DNA of 64,000 bases, taken from contig NZ_FNHN01000013.1 in the NCBI RefSeq assembly GCF_900103525.1, forward strand, positions 62,001-126,000. Reading direction: 5' to 3'. Positions 17,183 to 26,091 of this stretch are shown piece after piece. Both the position numbers and the translations under genes were made by a program. The stretch's first letter is position 1. Every line of letters begins with the position of its first letter. Below the pieces are notes generated by a model. That model saw only the letters and a program-made list of their open reading frames with translations. It was not told the origin of the DNA and did not search any database. This DNA comes from Bacillus sp. OK048 (lineage in GTDB: Bacteria > Bacillota > Bacilli > Bacillales > Cytobacillaceae).

Positions 17183-17392
17183 ATGGAACAGTCCAAACAA
17201 AATCTAATGAAAATTTTGCTCATCGTAAATTTGATGATAAGTACGTGTGCAGCTATTGGGGTGGGATATTTAGTTTATAAACAAAGTAAAAGCCCTAATT
17301 TTTCAGAAATGGGACCAAGAGGGAATGGTCAAATGTTCCCAGGTAATGGCCAATTCCAGCCTGGTCAAGGTCAATCAGGTCAAAATCAGTGA
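17183..17392 (+). CDS. Small membrane protein with a Gly/Gln/Pro-rich tail
   Basis: This 69-aa protein has one N-terminal transmembrane segment (LMKILLIVNLMISTCAAIGV and on), then a flexible tail of Gly, Gln, Asn and Pro with PGNGQFQPGQGQSGQ. The ATG follows AAGGAGG. It is the first gene of the exporter operon, 18 bases before the HlyD-like adaptor, whose own C-terminus is also Gly/Pro-rich. It may be an accessory subunit or sensor for the exporter. No known family is recognised. Confidence 0.7.
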   Translation: MEQSKQNLMKILLIVNLMISTCAAIGVGYLVYKQSKSPNFSEMGPRGNGQMFPGNGQFQPGQGQSGQNQ

Positions 17393-17410
17393 TGAAAAGG
17401 GGATAGAATT

Positions 17411-18646
17411 TTGAAAAAGTGGATAATAATTTCAGCGATTATTGTTGTAATCGGAGGAGCAAGCGCCTGGTTCCTTTTAGGGGAAAAAGATCAAACTCAA
17501 AATGTTGCGGCTGCTGCACAAACAACACAAGTACAAAAAGGGAAATTAGAGGTTGCGGTGAGCGGTTCAGGTTCGGTTACAGCCATTACCGATTATGATG
17601 TAACAGCCGAAAATACAATCCTTATTGTAGATAGCGTCAGTGTAGCAACGGGTGATTCCGTCTATAAAGGTGAAAAACTCGTAACATTTAAAAACGGTGT
17701 TGTTGTCAAGGCACCATATGCTGGAGAAATCACAGCTGTTAATGTAGAAAGCGGTAGCGGAGCTTTAAAAGGAACAATCCTTCTTCGAATTGAAAATAGT
17801 GATGATGTCATTTCCCCTATAACAAGAGGAGACAATAATGGTTCCGATAGCTTAAGTGGTGGAGGTAGCTTGACAGCAGATACTGTCAATGTAAAGGAAG
17901 GGGATGTTGTCAAAGCAGGTGACACACTCATCACGTTTACAGATGGAAGTATTCTAAAATCCCCAGTTGATGGGACCATCACAAGCCTTTCTGTTGCAAG
18001 CGGGGACTCTGTGCAAGTTTCGGGAACCGTTGCACATATAACAAATTACAGCTCATTGCAAACAACTATTAGTGTTGATGAGTTAGATATTACAAAAGTC
18101 CAAGTAGGACAGGCAGTAAAAATAACCGCAACTGCATTTGAAGAAGAAGCATTCGAAGGAACTGTAACGAATGTAGCAAATGTGGGAACATCGTCAAATG
18201 GAGTGTCTACATTTGATGTTGCAATCCAAATCACTGATCCAAAAAACTTAAAAATTGGAATGTCAACGGAAGCAAGTATCACAATCGAGAATAAAGAAAA
18301 CGCCCTATACGTTCCAGTAGAAGCCGTATATAAAAGCGGAGATGAAAAATATGTATTAGTTCCTGTAACTGCTGGCAATTCCACACAATCTACAAAGAAA
18401 GTAACAGTAGAAACGGGTATTGCGAATGATACGTATGTTGAAATTACAAGTGGTTTGAAAGAAGGAGAAACGATTCAAATTCCGAACGTACAATCCAGTG
18501 GTAATTCTATGCGCGGAGGAATGATGATGCCAAGCGGCGGCTTCCCTGGCGGAGGCAGCTTCCCAGGTGGTGACTTTGGAGGAAGAAATGGAGGAGGAGC
18601 CCCATTTGGCGGCGGTGCTCCATCAGGCGGACGAGGTGGAAACTAA
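17411..18646 (+). CDS. HlyD/MacA-type membrane fusion adaptor (YknX-like)
   Basis: This 411-aa protein has a single N-terminal membrane anchor (WIIISAIIVVIGGASAWFLL). Two biotinyl-lipoyl-like halves follow (SVSVATGDSVYKGEKLVTF and VNVKEGDVVKAGDTLITF), then a beta-barrel domain (VDELDITKVQVGQAVKITAT) and a membrane-proximal domain around LYVPVEAVYK. The C-terminus is Gly-rich (MRGGMMMPSGGFPGGGSF). The TTG start follows AAGGGGATAG. With the following ATPase and permease it forms a MacAB/YknXYZ-like exporter; in Bacillus such systems handle antimicrobial peptides or toxins. The final codon overlaps the ATPase start. The substrate is unknown. Confidence 0.87.
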   Translation: MKKWIIISAIIVVIGGASAWFLLGEKDQTQNVAAAAQTTQVQKGKLEVAVSGSGSVTAITDYDVTAENTILIVDSVSVATGDSVYKGEKLVTFKNGVVVKAPYAGEITAVNVESGSGALKGTILLRIENSDDVISPITRGDNNGSDSLSGGGSLTADTVNVKEGDVVKAGDTLITFTDGSILKSPVDGTITSLSVASGDSVQVSGTVAHITNYSSLQTTISVDELDITKVQVGQAVKITATAFEEEAFEGTVTNVANVGTSSNGVSTFDVAIQITDPKNLKIGMSTEASITIENKENALYVPVEAVYKSGDEKYVLVPVTAGNSTQSTKKVTVETGIANDTYVEITSGLKEGETIQIPNVQSSGNSMRGGMMMPSGGFPGGGSFPGGDFGGRNGGGAPFGGGAPSGGRGGN

Positions 18647-19383
18647 TGACTATTCATGAGCCGATTATTCATATTAAAAACATGCAGAAAGAGTATGTAC
18701 TTGGCGGCGAAACGGTGTTGGCTCTTCAAAGTGTTTCCATCGATATACAAAAGGGCGATTTTATCTCTATTATAGGTCCATCGGGATCCGGAAAATCAAC
18801 ATTTATGAATATGATTGGATGTTTAGATCGACCTGATTCTGGTGAATACTTTTTAGATAATGAAGAAATAGGAAAAATGAAGAGTTCACAGCTTGCAACC
18901 ATTCGAAATGAAAAAATAGGTTTTATTTTTCAAAACTTCAATCTTATATCGAAGCTTACAGCGGTTGAGAATGTCGAACTCCCACTCATTTACCGAGGAA
19001 TGAAAGCAGCGAAACGAAGAGAAACGGCATTAGAAGCATTAGAAAAAGTAGGATTGGCAGATAGAGCGAATCATTTGCCTTCTCAATTGTCTGGCGGCCA
19101 GCAGCAACGTGTTGCAATTGCGCGTGCGTTGGCCGGCCATCCGCCTATATTACTAGCAGATGAACCTACAGGTGCACTTGATAGTAAAACAAGTAAGGGA
19201 ATTTTGGGGATTTTACATTCATTAAATGAGCAGGGACATACCATTATTCTCATTACCCATGATTTAGACGTTGCAAAAAAAGCAAACCGTGTTGTTCGTA
19301 TTCATGATGGACAACTCTATGAAAATGGAGGTGAATGGTTTGCAGACACTCAATATGGCACTGAAAAGTATCAAATCAAATAA
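18646..19383 (+). CDS. ABC transporter ATP-binding protein, MacB/YknY-like
   Basis: This 245-aa ATPase has a complete set of motifs: Walker [11 protein letters not shown]-loop [12 protein letters not shown], signature [15 protein letters not shown], Walker [13 protein letters not shown] and the switch His in ILITHD. The LolD/MacB-type QNFNLI and TGALDSKTS segments place it with lipoprotein/macrolide-type exporters. Its ATG overlaps the adaptor stop, and its 3' end overlaps the permease start by 44 bases, so the three proteins are translationally linked. It would power the exporter formed with the 17411 and 19340 genes. Confidence 0.92.
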   Translation: MTIHEPIIHIKNMQKEYVLGGETVLALQSVSIDIQKGDFISIIGPSGSGKSTFMNMIGCLDRPDSGEYFLDNEEIGKMKSSQLATIRNEKIGFIFQNFNLISKLTAVENVELPLIYRGMKAAKRRETALEALEKVGLADRANHLPSQLSGGQQQRVAIARALAGHPPILLADEPTGALDSKTSKGILGILHSLNEQGHTIILITHDLDVAKKANRVVRIHDGQLYENGGEWFADTQYGTEKYQIK

Positions 19384-20494
19384 AATTAGAGCATTTCTAA
19401 CGATGTTAGGGATTATTATCGGTGTATCCTCGGTGATCGTCATGGTTGCGATAGGACAGGGATCAACAAAAGAAGTACAAGATCAAATTGGAAGCCTGGG
19501 TACAAATGTATTAACTGTATCGGTTACGGGTTCAGATGTTACATTTAAAGAAGAGGATGCTAAACAGATTCAAGTTGTCGATGGTGTTGAAGAAATTGCC
19601 CCAACAGTGTCTGGTAGGGTAACAGTAAAAAACGGAAAAACGAACACACAAGTGTCAATGATTGGAACAACTTCTTCCTACTTAGATGTCCGTGATTTAC
19701 AGCTGCAATCAGGACGTTTCATTGCAGACTTGGATCATGATAATCATTCAAAAATTGCCGTACTGGGTTCAGACACAGCCCAAACATTATTCGGTTTAGG
19801 AGACCCAGTTGGTGAATCAGTAAAGGTGAACGGAACATCCTACAAAGTTGTGGGCGTTCTTGAATCAGTTGGAAGTTCCTTAGGAACAAGTGGAGATAAT
19901 ACGATCCTTGTCCCTCTTAGCACAGGACAACGTTTAGCTTCTACTACCACTATTGGGACAGTATATGTAAAGGTAGAGAATGAAGATATGATGAATTTCA
20001 TATCCAACCTTATTGAAAGAACGATGTATTCAATTGTGGGTGATGCGGATAGTTATAGTGTATCAAGTCCCCAAGATTTAATGGAAACTGCATCATCTGT
20101 TAATGAAACGATGACATTAATGTTAGGTGGAAGTGCAGCAATTTCTCTGATTGTTGGTGGAATTGGTATAATGAACATTATGCTTGTATCCGTTTCAGAA
20201 CGTACAAAAGAAATTGGCATTAGAAAAGCTATTGGAGCAAAACGTAAAAATATTCTGCTTCAATTCCTTATTGAAGCAGTTGTCTTAAGTTCACTCGGTG
20301 GGATCATTGGAATAGGAATAGGGGTAATCAGTACTCACATATTTACGTTAGCAACAGGTACAGCAACAGTTTATTCTATACCTGTTATGCTGCTATCATT
20401 TGTTTTCTCTTTATTAGTTGGAGTTGTATTCGGTGTGTTTCCGGCGAATAAAGCTTCTAAGCTTGACCCGATCCAGGCTCTTCGATATGAATAG
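19340..20494 (+). CDS. MacB-type ABC transporter permease (YknZ-like)
   Basis: This permease of about 384 aa has the MacB_PCD/FtsX architecture. One N-terminal helix follows [20 protein letters not shown], then a large extracytoplasmic domain, then three C-terminal helices beginning near ISLIVGGIGIMNIMLVSVSE and containing RTKEIGIRKAIGAKRKNI. The TTG start is selected because GGAGGTGA inside the ATPase gene lies 5 bases upstream and the family motif begins shortly after; a longer frame starts at 19271 without such a site. A strong terminator follows. It completes the tripartite exporter. Confidence 0.88.
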   Translation: MQTLNMALKSIKSNKIRAFLTMLGIIIGVSSVIVMVAIGQGSTKEVQDQIGSLGTNVLTVSVTGSDVTFKEEDAKQIQVVDGVEEIAPTVSGRVTVKNGKTNTQVSMIGTTSSYLDVRDLQLQSGRFIADLDHDNHSKIAVLGSDTAQTLFGLGDPVGESVKVNGTSYKVVGVLESVGSSLGTSGDNTILVPLSTGQRLASTTTIGTVYVKVENEDMMNFISNLIERTMYSIVGDADSYSVSSPQDLMETASSVNETMTLMLGGSAAISLIVGGIGIMNIMLVSVSERTKEIGIRKAIGAKRKNILLQFLIEAVVLSSLGGIIGIGIGVISTHIFTLATGTATVYSIPVMLLSFVFSLLVGVVFGVFPANKASKLDPIQALRYE

Positions 20495-20537
20495 AACAAA
20501 AACAAAGCGATTCGTTTCTACGAACGCTTTGTTTTGT
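20495..20537 (+). terminator. Terminator between exporter operon and two-component genes
   Basis: AACAAAAACAAAGCG pairs with CGCTTTGTTTTGTT around a 13-base loop. The T-rich arm follows the permease stop directly. Partial readthrough into the regulator gene is possible. Confidence 0.78.
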
Positions 20538-20561
20538 TACTATGTAAGAAAGGAGTGACAC

Positions 20562-21236
20562 ATGATGCGTATATTAGTAGTAGAAGATAATGTGGCCTTG
20601 CTAGAGTCTATTAACCAAATTTTATCTGAAGAATTTGAAGTAGATTGCGCAGAAAATGGAGAAGAAGGGCTATTTATGGCCATGCAAAATATACATGATT
20701 TGATTGTCCTTGATGTGATGCTTCCGGAAATGGATGGATTTGAGGTTATACAAAAGATACGTGGGGAACATATTGAGATTCCTGTTTTGTTTTTGACTGC
20801 CAAAGATTCATTAGGAGACCGGGTCAGAGGATTGGACTTTGGAGGAGATGATTATCTGACCAAGCCATTTCAAGCACCGGAACTGCAAGCGCGTATTCGA
20901 GCGTTATTGAGAAGAAGCGGCAGTCTAACGACAAATCAAACGATTCAATATCGAGGGATTGAATTATTTGGAAAAGAAAAAGCCATTTTAGTAGATGGCC
21001 ATCCTATAAAATTAACGTTAAAACAGTATGAAATGCTGGAATTTATGATTCAGAACAAAGGTGCCATTTTGACGAAAGAACAGCTTTATGACCGAGTATG
21101 GGGATTCGATTCCGATACAACAATCGGCATAGTAGAAGTATTTGTCCATTATCTTCGCAAAAAGATGGAACCGTTCGGGTATCATAAAGACATTCAAACG
21201 GTACGTGGCATCGGATATATGCTGAAGGTACAGTAG
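20562..21236 (+). CDS. OmpR/PhoB-family response regulator
   Basis: This 224-aa regulator has a receiver domain with acidic pair EDN (7-9), phospho-acceptor Asp in LIVLDVMLPEMDGFE, conserved Thr in FLTAKD and Lys in DYLTKPF. A C-terminal winged helix follows (LTLKQYEMLEFMIQNKGAIL, TVRGIGYMLK). The start follows AAGGAG. The kinase gene begins 11 bases downstream. The pair sits right after the exporter operon, so it probably controls the exporter through the TTAAGG repeat at 17118; that is inference from position and repeat type. Confidence 0.92.
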   Translation: MMRILVVEDNVALLESINQILSEEFEVDCAENGEEGLFMAMQNIHDLIVLDVMLPEMDGFEVIQKIRGEHIEIPVLFLTAKDSLGDRVRGLDFGGDDYLTKPFQAPELQARIRALLRRSGSLTTNQTIQYRGIELFGKEKAILVDGHPIKLTLKQYEMLEFMIQNKGAILTKEQLYDRVWGFDSDTTIGIVEVFVHYLRKKMEPFGYHKDIQTVRGIGYMLKVQ

Positions 21237-21247
21237 GAGAGAAGGGC

Positions 21248-22501
21248 ATGTTTCAACGAACTCGTATTAGACTCACTATTTTAAATTCATTAGTCTTCAT
21301 CATTTTAATCGGAGTTCTTGCAGCCGTTATTTATTCTTATGCCGGGTCGCGTTTATATCGGGATGTTAACAATGACTTGCTTGAGGCGGTAGAACATGTA
21401 GCTGGGCCAGGACAACGCAGGCCGCTGATACAGCCACAGCCGAATGGATTGCCGATAGGGCCCAGAGACCCCCGTATTGCTTTACTGATATGGAACGAAA
21501 AAAATGAACTGATTACCTTAAATGAGGGTGGAACAATTTTTGCCGACAATGAATCAAAATTTCGCCCTAAAGAGTTAGGAATACATCAAGACACAGAAGC
21601 AGAAGGGTTCCACTTTAGAACCATCGCAATAAAAGCGCATCATCCAAATTTTGGAGTAATAACGGTGCAATTTGCAAGAAACATTACTTCCGAAAAAGAC
21701 ATGCTTCAGACATTGCTATTAATTTTAGTTATCGGTTCTAGTATTGGAAGTGTGTGTGCGGTTGGTGCGGGATTCTTTTTGGCTGGAAGGGCGCTCGTTC
21801 CAATTAAAAAAGCATGGCAAAAGCAGCATCAGTTTGTGTCAGACGCTTCTCACGAATTAAGAACACCTTTAGCTGTTATCCAGACTAAGACAGATCTATT
21901 ATGGCGTTCCCCGAATTCTACTATACAAGATAAGGCAATAGATATATCTGTCATATCAAAAGAGGCGCGACGATTGTCTAAGCTGGTTGCCAATTTGCTT
22001 ACATTGGCGCGTTCTGATTCAGATCAGCTAGAAATGGAAAAGAAAGAGTTTTTATTAAGTCAATTATTGAAGGAATTAATCGAACATTACTCAGAAATAG
22101 CTTTATATCAAGAAAAAGAACTAGTACTAGATGCCCCATCTTCTGTCATTCTTATCGGAGACAAGGAGAGAATCCATCAATTAATGGTCATTTTATTAGA
22201 TAATGCTATGAAGAATACGAAAGAGGGAGGAAAAATTTTTATTTCTTGTTCCCATTCCTCTCATACCGTTTTGATTAAAGTAAAGGATAATGGCATCGGT
22301 ATAGACGAAGAGAATATGCCCAAAATATTTGATCGATTTTTTCAAGTGGACAAATCCAGGACTGAAGAAGCGGGAGCTGGTCTTGGGCTTGCAATTGCAA
22401 AATGGATTATTGACAAACATCATGGCAAAGTAAAAGTGCAAAGCAAAGTTGGAGTGGGAACATGTTTTGAAATTACTCTTCCAAAGAATCAAAAGATTTA
22501 A
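21248..22501 (+). CDS. Sensor histidine kinase (EnvZ/CssS-like)
   Basis: This 417-aa membrane kinase has a first transmembrane helix (ILNSLVFIILIGVLAAVIYS), an extracytoplasmic sensor of about 120 residues with a PLIQPQPNGLP patch, and a second helix (LLLILVIGSSIGSVCAVGAG). The HisKA box is FVSDASHELRTPLAVI (phospho-His). The ATPase domain has an N-box (LMVILLDNAMKNTKEGG), G1 (VKDNGIGID) and G2 (AGAGLGLAIAKWI). It phosphorylates the regulator encoded just upstream. The signal is probably envelope damage or the exporter's substrate, but the sensor domain itself gives no clear clue. Confidence 0.9.
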   Translation: MFQRTRIRLTILNSLVFIILIGVLAAVIYSYAGSRLYRDVNNDLLEAVEHVAGPGQRRPLIQPQPNGLPIGPRDPRIALLIWNEKNELITLNEGGTIFADNESKFRPKELGIHQDTEAEGFHFRTIAIKAHHPNFGVITVQFARNITSEKDMLQTLLLILVIGSSIGSVCAVGAGFFLAGRALVPIKKAWQKQHQFVSDASHELRTPLAVIQTKTDLLWRSPNSTIQDKAIDISVISKEARRLSKLVANLLTLARSDSDQLEMEKKEFLLSQLLKELIEHYSEIALYQEKELVLDAPSSVILIGDKERIHQLMVILLDNAMKNTKEGGKIFISCSHSSHTVLIKVKDNGIGIDEENMPKIFDRFFQVDKSRTEEAGAGLGLAIAKWIIDKHHGKVKVQSKVGVGTCFEITLPKNQKI

Positions 22502-22617
22502 AGGAGTTAGCGGCTCTGTAATAAAGACCTTTAAACCTTGATATATAAGAGTTTATAAGCCTTTATGCAATCTGTATTGTCCGAAAAGTGATCGATATTA
22601 GTTAATGAGATATTTAT

Positions 22618-22664
22618 AGAGGTCTTTCATTAAGTCAGTGAACTTAATGAAAGACCTCTTTTTT
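22618..22664. terminator. Bidirectional long-stem terminator
   Basis: AGAGGTCTTTCATTAAGT and ACTTAATGAAAGACCTCT form an 18-bp perfect stem, followed by Ts. It serves the kinase gene and, in reverse, probably the minus-strand manC-like gene. Confidence 0.85.
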
Positions 22665-22738
22665 ATTATATAAGAATTTATATCGTTGAACTTGGTTTCC
22701 TGTCTAATTCCAGCGCTAAACTGGCGCTTGCACTTTTC

Positions 22739-24109
22739 TTATCTAAAATCATGTTCGATTTCTTCCCAAGTCATGTGGATACGGACAATGTCTTCCTCAA
22801 TCAATTCACTGCCCATTTGTACTTCAATGAACTCAAGGTCGGAGATCGCTCTTGCACCGTGTTTAGCTTTGGCAGGTATTTGAATGACATCGCCAGGCTT
22901 TACGTTTTGAAATACCCCATCTATTATGAGCTCACCTTCTCCTGAAATAATAGTCCAAACTTCTTGGCGTTTAACATGCATTTGATAGCTTAAGTTTCTT
23001 CCTGCCACTATTTTTATTCTTTTTGTCAATACCTCATTTCCGTCTTCAAGTTTCTGGTAGTCTAAAACACGGTAACATCCCCAGCGCTTTTCTTCGTACA
23101 TAGGTCTTTGTTCAACAGACTGAACAAAATTTTTAATTTGTCTGCTTTCCATCTTATCGGCTATTAAGATGCCGTCAGGACTTGTTACAATAATGCTGTC
23201 GCAGATGCCTGTCACAATGACAGGAAGTTCCAACTCATTAATGATATGTGTGTTAATAGCACTTTGGCTCATTGTAGCTTTTCCGATAAGTTGGGTATTC
23301 ATAATTTCTGTAAGTGTGCCCCAAGTCCCTAAGTCACGCCAAGTGCCTGTATAGGGAATCGCTACAATATGGTCACATTTCTCGACAATTTCATAATCAA
23401 AGCTTTTTTTAGGAAGATGGATATACTGGTCCAATAGATTTTCATATTGAATGGGCATACCTATATCAGATAAATATTGAATTAAGAATTGCAGTTTAAA
23501 AGCAAACACGCCGCAATTCCAGAGAGCATTCTGATTTATTAGCTTTTGGGCCGTATCTTGATCTGGTTTTTCCAAGAAGTGGCTGACCCTTATATATGAT
23601 GAGGGCTGTGCAAGATTGTTCGGTGCAGGAACAATATAACCGAATTGTTCAGAGGGGAATGTAGGCTGAACGCCCATCAAAGCTATTAAAGCATTGGAAT
23701 TCTTTGCTACATTTTCAAGCTCAGATAGAGATTCAAAAAAGGAATCTTCTACGTAAGCATCGACAGGCAAAATACAGATTGTTTCATCAAGGCTTACATG
23801 GTGAACAGAATCGAGATAAACAGCTGCTAGGGCGATGGCAGAAAAAGTATCTTGCCGGAGGGGCTCGACGATAAGGGGAAGTTCATTGCCTAATTGATTT
23901 TGAATAATGTCTACCTGAGCTTTACTTGTAGTGATATAAGTGGAGTCTTCTAATCCGATGGCATGTATTTGTCTCCATATTCTTTGAATCATTGACTCTT
24001 GCACATTGTCTTCATTATGAAGAATTTTTAGAAACTGTTTTGACCTGGAGTTATTTGAAAGCGGCCATAAGCGTTTCCCTGAACCGCCGGATAATAAAAT
24101 AAGCTTCAT
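22739..24109 (-). CDS. manC: Mannose-1-phosphate guanylyltransferase (ManC-type, with cupin C-terminus)
   Basis: The 456-aa protein makes GDP-mannose. Its N-terminal nucleotidyltransferase domain opens with LILLSGGSGKRLWPLS, the pyrophosphorylase signature, and contains FLEKPDQDTAQ. The C-terminal type II mannose-6-phosphate isomerase cupin has RWGCYRVLDYQ, LSYQMHVKRQEVWTIISGEG and PGDVIQIPAKAKHGA, so both activities may be present. It is the last gene of a minus-strand operon with rmd- and gmd-like genes, giving GDP-mannose to GDP-6-deoxyhexose in one unit. The product probably feeds the large glycosyltransferases upstream in the same operon. Confidence 0.88.
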   Translation of the reverse strand: MKLILLSGGSGKRLWPLSNNSRSKQFLKILHNEDNVQESMIQRIWRQIHAIGLEDSTYITTSKAQVDIIQNQLGNELPLIVEPLRQDTFSAIALAAVYLDSVHHVSLDETICILPVDAYVEDSFFESLSELENVAKNSNALIALMGVQPTFPSEQFGYIVPAPNNLAQPSSYIRVSHFLEKPDQDTAQKLINQNALWNCGVFAFKLQFLIQYLSDIGMPIQYENLLDQYIHLPKKSFDYEIVEKCDHIVAIPYTGTWRDLGTWGTLTEIMNTQLIGKATMSQSAINTHIINELELPVIVTGICDSIIVTSPDGILIADKMESRQIKNFVQSVEQRPMYEEKRWGCYRVLDYQKLEDGNEVLTKRIKIVAGRNLSYQMHVKRQEVWTIISGEGELIIDGVFQNVKPGDVIQIPAKAKHGARAISDLEFIEVQMGSELIEEDIVRIHMTWEEIEHDFR

Positions 24110-24166
24110 GTTTCATCAACTTTCTAAATGGTATTGTGGATAGGCAAATAACCTTTTCTATAGTTC

Positions 24167-25105
24167 TTATTGGATTCGCATCCGCCAAAAGTGTAATGTA
24201 TCCAATAAACTTGTTTGAAAAGGAATTTGCGGTGTCCAACCGGTTGCCTTATTTAATTTTTCCATAGACCCTGAAAATAAAGGGACCTCTGAGGGACGAA
24301 AACGTCCTTGATCGATCTCGACTTGAATTGGCTTTGCGGACATGTTCAATAAGTCATCTAATATACTGTTAATGCTGTGGGTGATACCGGAGCATATATT
24401 ATAGATTCCTGTATTTATTTCTTTTTCAAGCAATAGAATATATGCTTTTATTACATCTCTGACGTCTGTGAAGTCGCGTATAGCGCTCAAATCTCCTACC
24501 TTCAGGATTGGAGAGGAGAAGTTGTTTTCAATATTTGCAATTTGTGAGGCGAAGTCACTGATGACAAATCCTGGCTCCTGTCCTGGACCAAAATGATTGA
24601 ATGGACGGACGTGGATTACATGTAGATTGTTTTTTTTCGCTAGTTGCAAAGCGATTTGCCCCATAGCAAGCTTGCTGGAGGCATACGGGTTTTGAGGCTG
24701 GCAAGGATGCTCCTCCGTTAATGGCTGAATCGATTTCCCTGTCAATCCATATTCTTCACTGGAACCTACGGTAATGATCTTTGCCTTTGGTACAGCCTGT
24801 TTGGCCGCTTGCATGAGACGAATGGTGCCGAAAGTATTGACAGTAAATGTTGCTACCGGGTCTTTCCACGAATCGCTCACTTTACTTTGGGAGGCCAAAT
24901 GGATAATACCGTCCGGTTGGATATCTTTTAGTAGTCTATATAACTCTTCATCATGCAAAAGATTATATTGATAGACTTTTACCGAGGGAGGTACATCACA
25001 CATCGTTTGGCGCACCCCTGCAAAGACTTCATGTCCTCTTTGTGACAATGCGGCGATTAAATGTTTTCCTACAAAACCGTTGGCACCTGTTACGAAGACC
25101 TTCAT
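24167..25105 (-). CDS. rmd: GDP-4-keto-6-deoxy-D-mannose reductase-like enzyme (RMD)
   Basis: This 312-aa SDR has the cofactor motif VTGANGFVGKHLIAAL, HLASQSKVSDSW, the active site VGSSEEYG with NPYASSKLAMGQ, and HVRPFNHFGPGQ. Those are features of the RMD group, which reduces GDP-4-keto-6-deoxymannose to GDP-D-rhamnose (or the 4-epimer, 6-deoxytalose). The ATG with GAAAGGA upstream is preferred to a longer frame. It lies 4 bases after the stop of the gmd-like gene, whose product is its expected substrate. The stereochemistry of the 4-reduction cannot be read from sequence, so GDP-rhamnose is the likely but unproven product. Confidence 0.83.
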   Translation of the reverse strand: MKVFVTGANGFVGKHLIAALSQRGHEVFAGVRQTMCDVPPSVKVYQYNLLHDEELYRLLKDIQPDGIIHLASQSKVSDSWKDPVATFTVNTFGTIRLMQAAKQAVPKAKIITVGSSEEYGLTGKSIQPLTEEHPCQPQNPYASSKLAMGQIALQLAKKNNLHVIHVRPFNHFGPGQEPGFVISDFASQIANIENNFSSPILKVGDLSAIRDFTDVRDVIKAYILLLEKEINTGIYNICSGITHSINSILDDLLNMSAKPIQVEIDQGRFRPSEVPLFSGSMEKLNKATGWTPQIPFQTSLLDTLHFWRMRIQ

Positions 25106-25109
25106 AGCT

Positions 25110-26078
<969 letters not shown>

Positions 26079-26091
26079 TCATACACCCCCT

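Noticed and set aside
18520..18646. Collagen-like repeat in the HlyD-type adaptor tail
   Set aside because: The tail is Gly/Pro-rich but does not keep a Gly-X-Y triplet register; it is a low-complexity tail.
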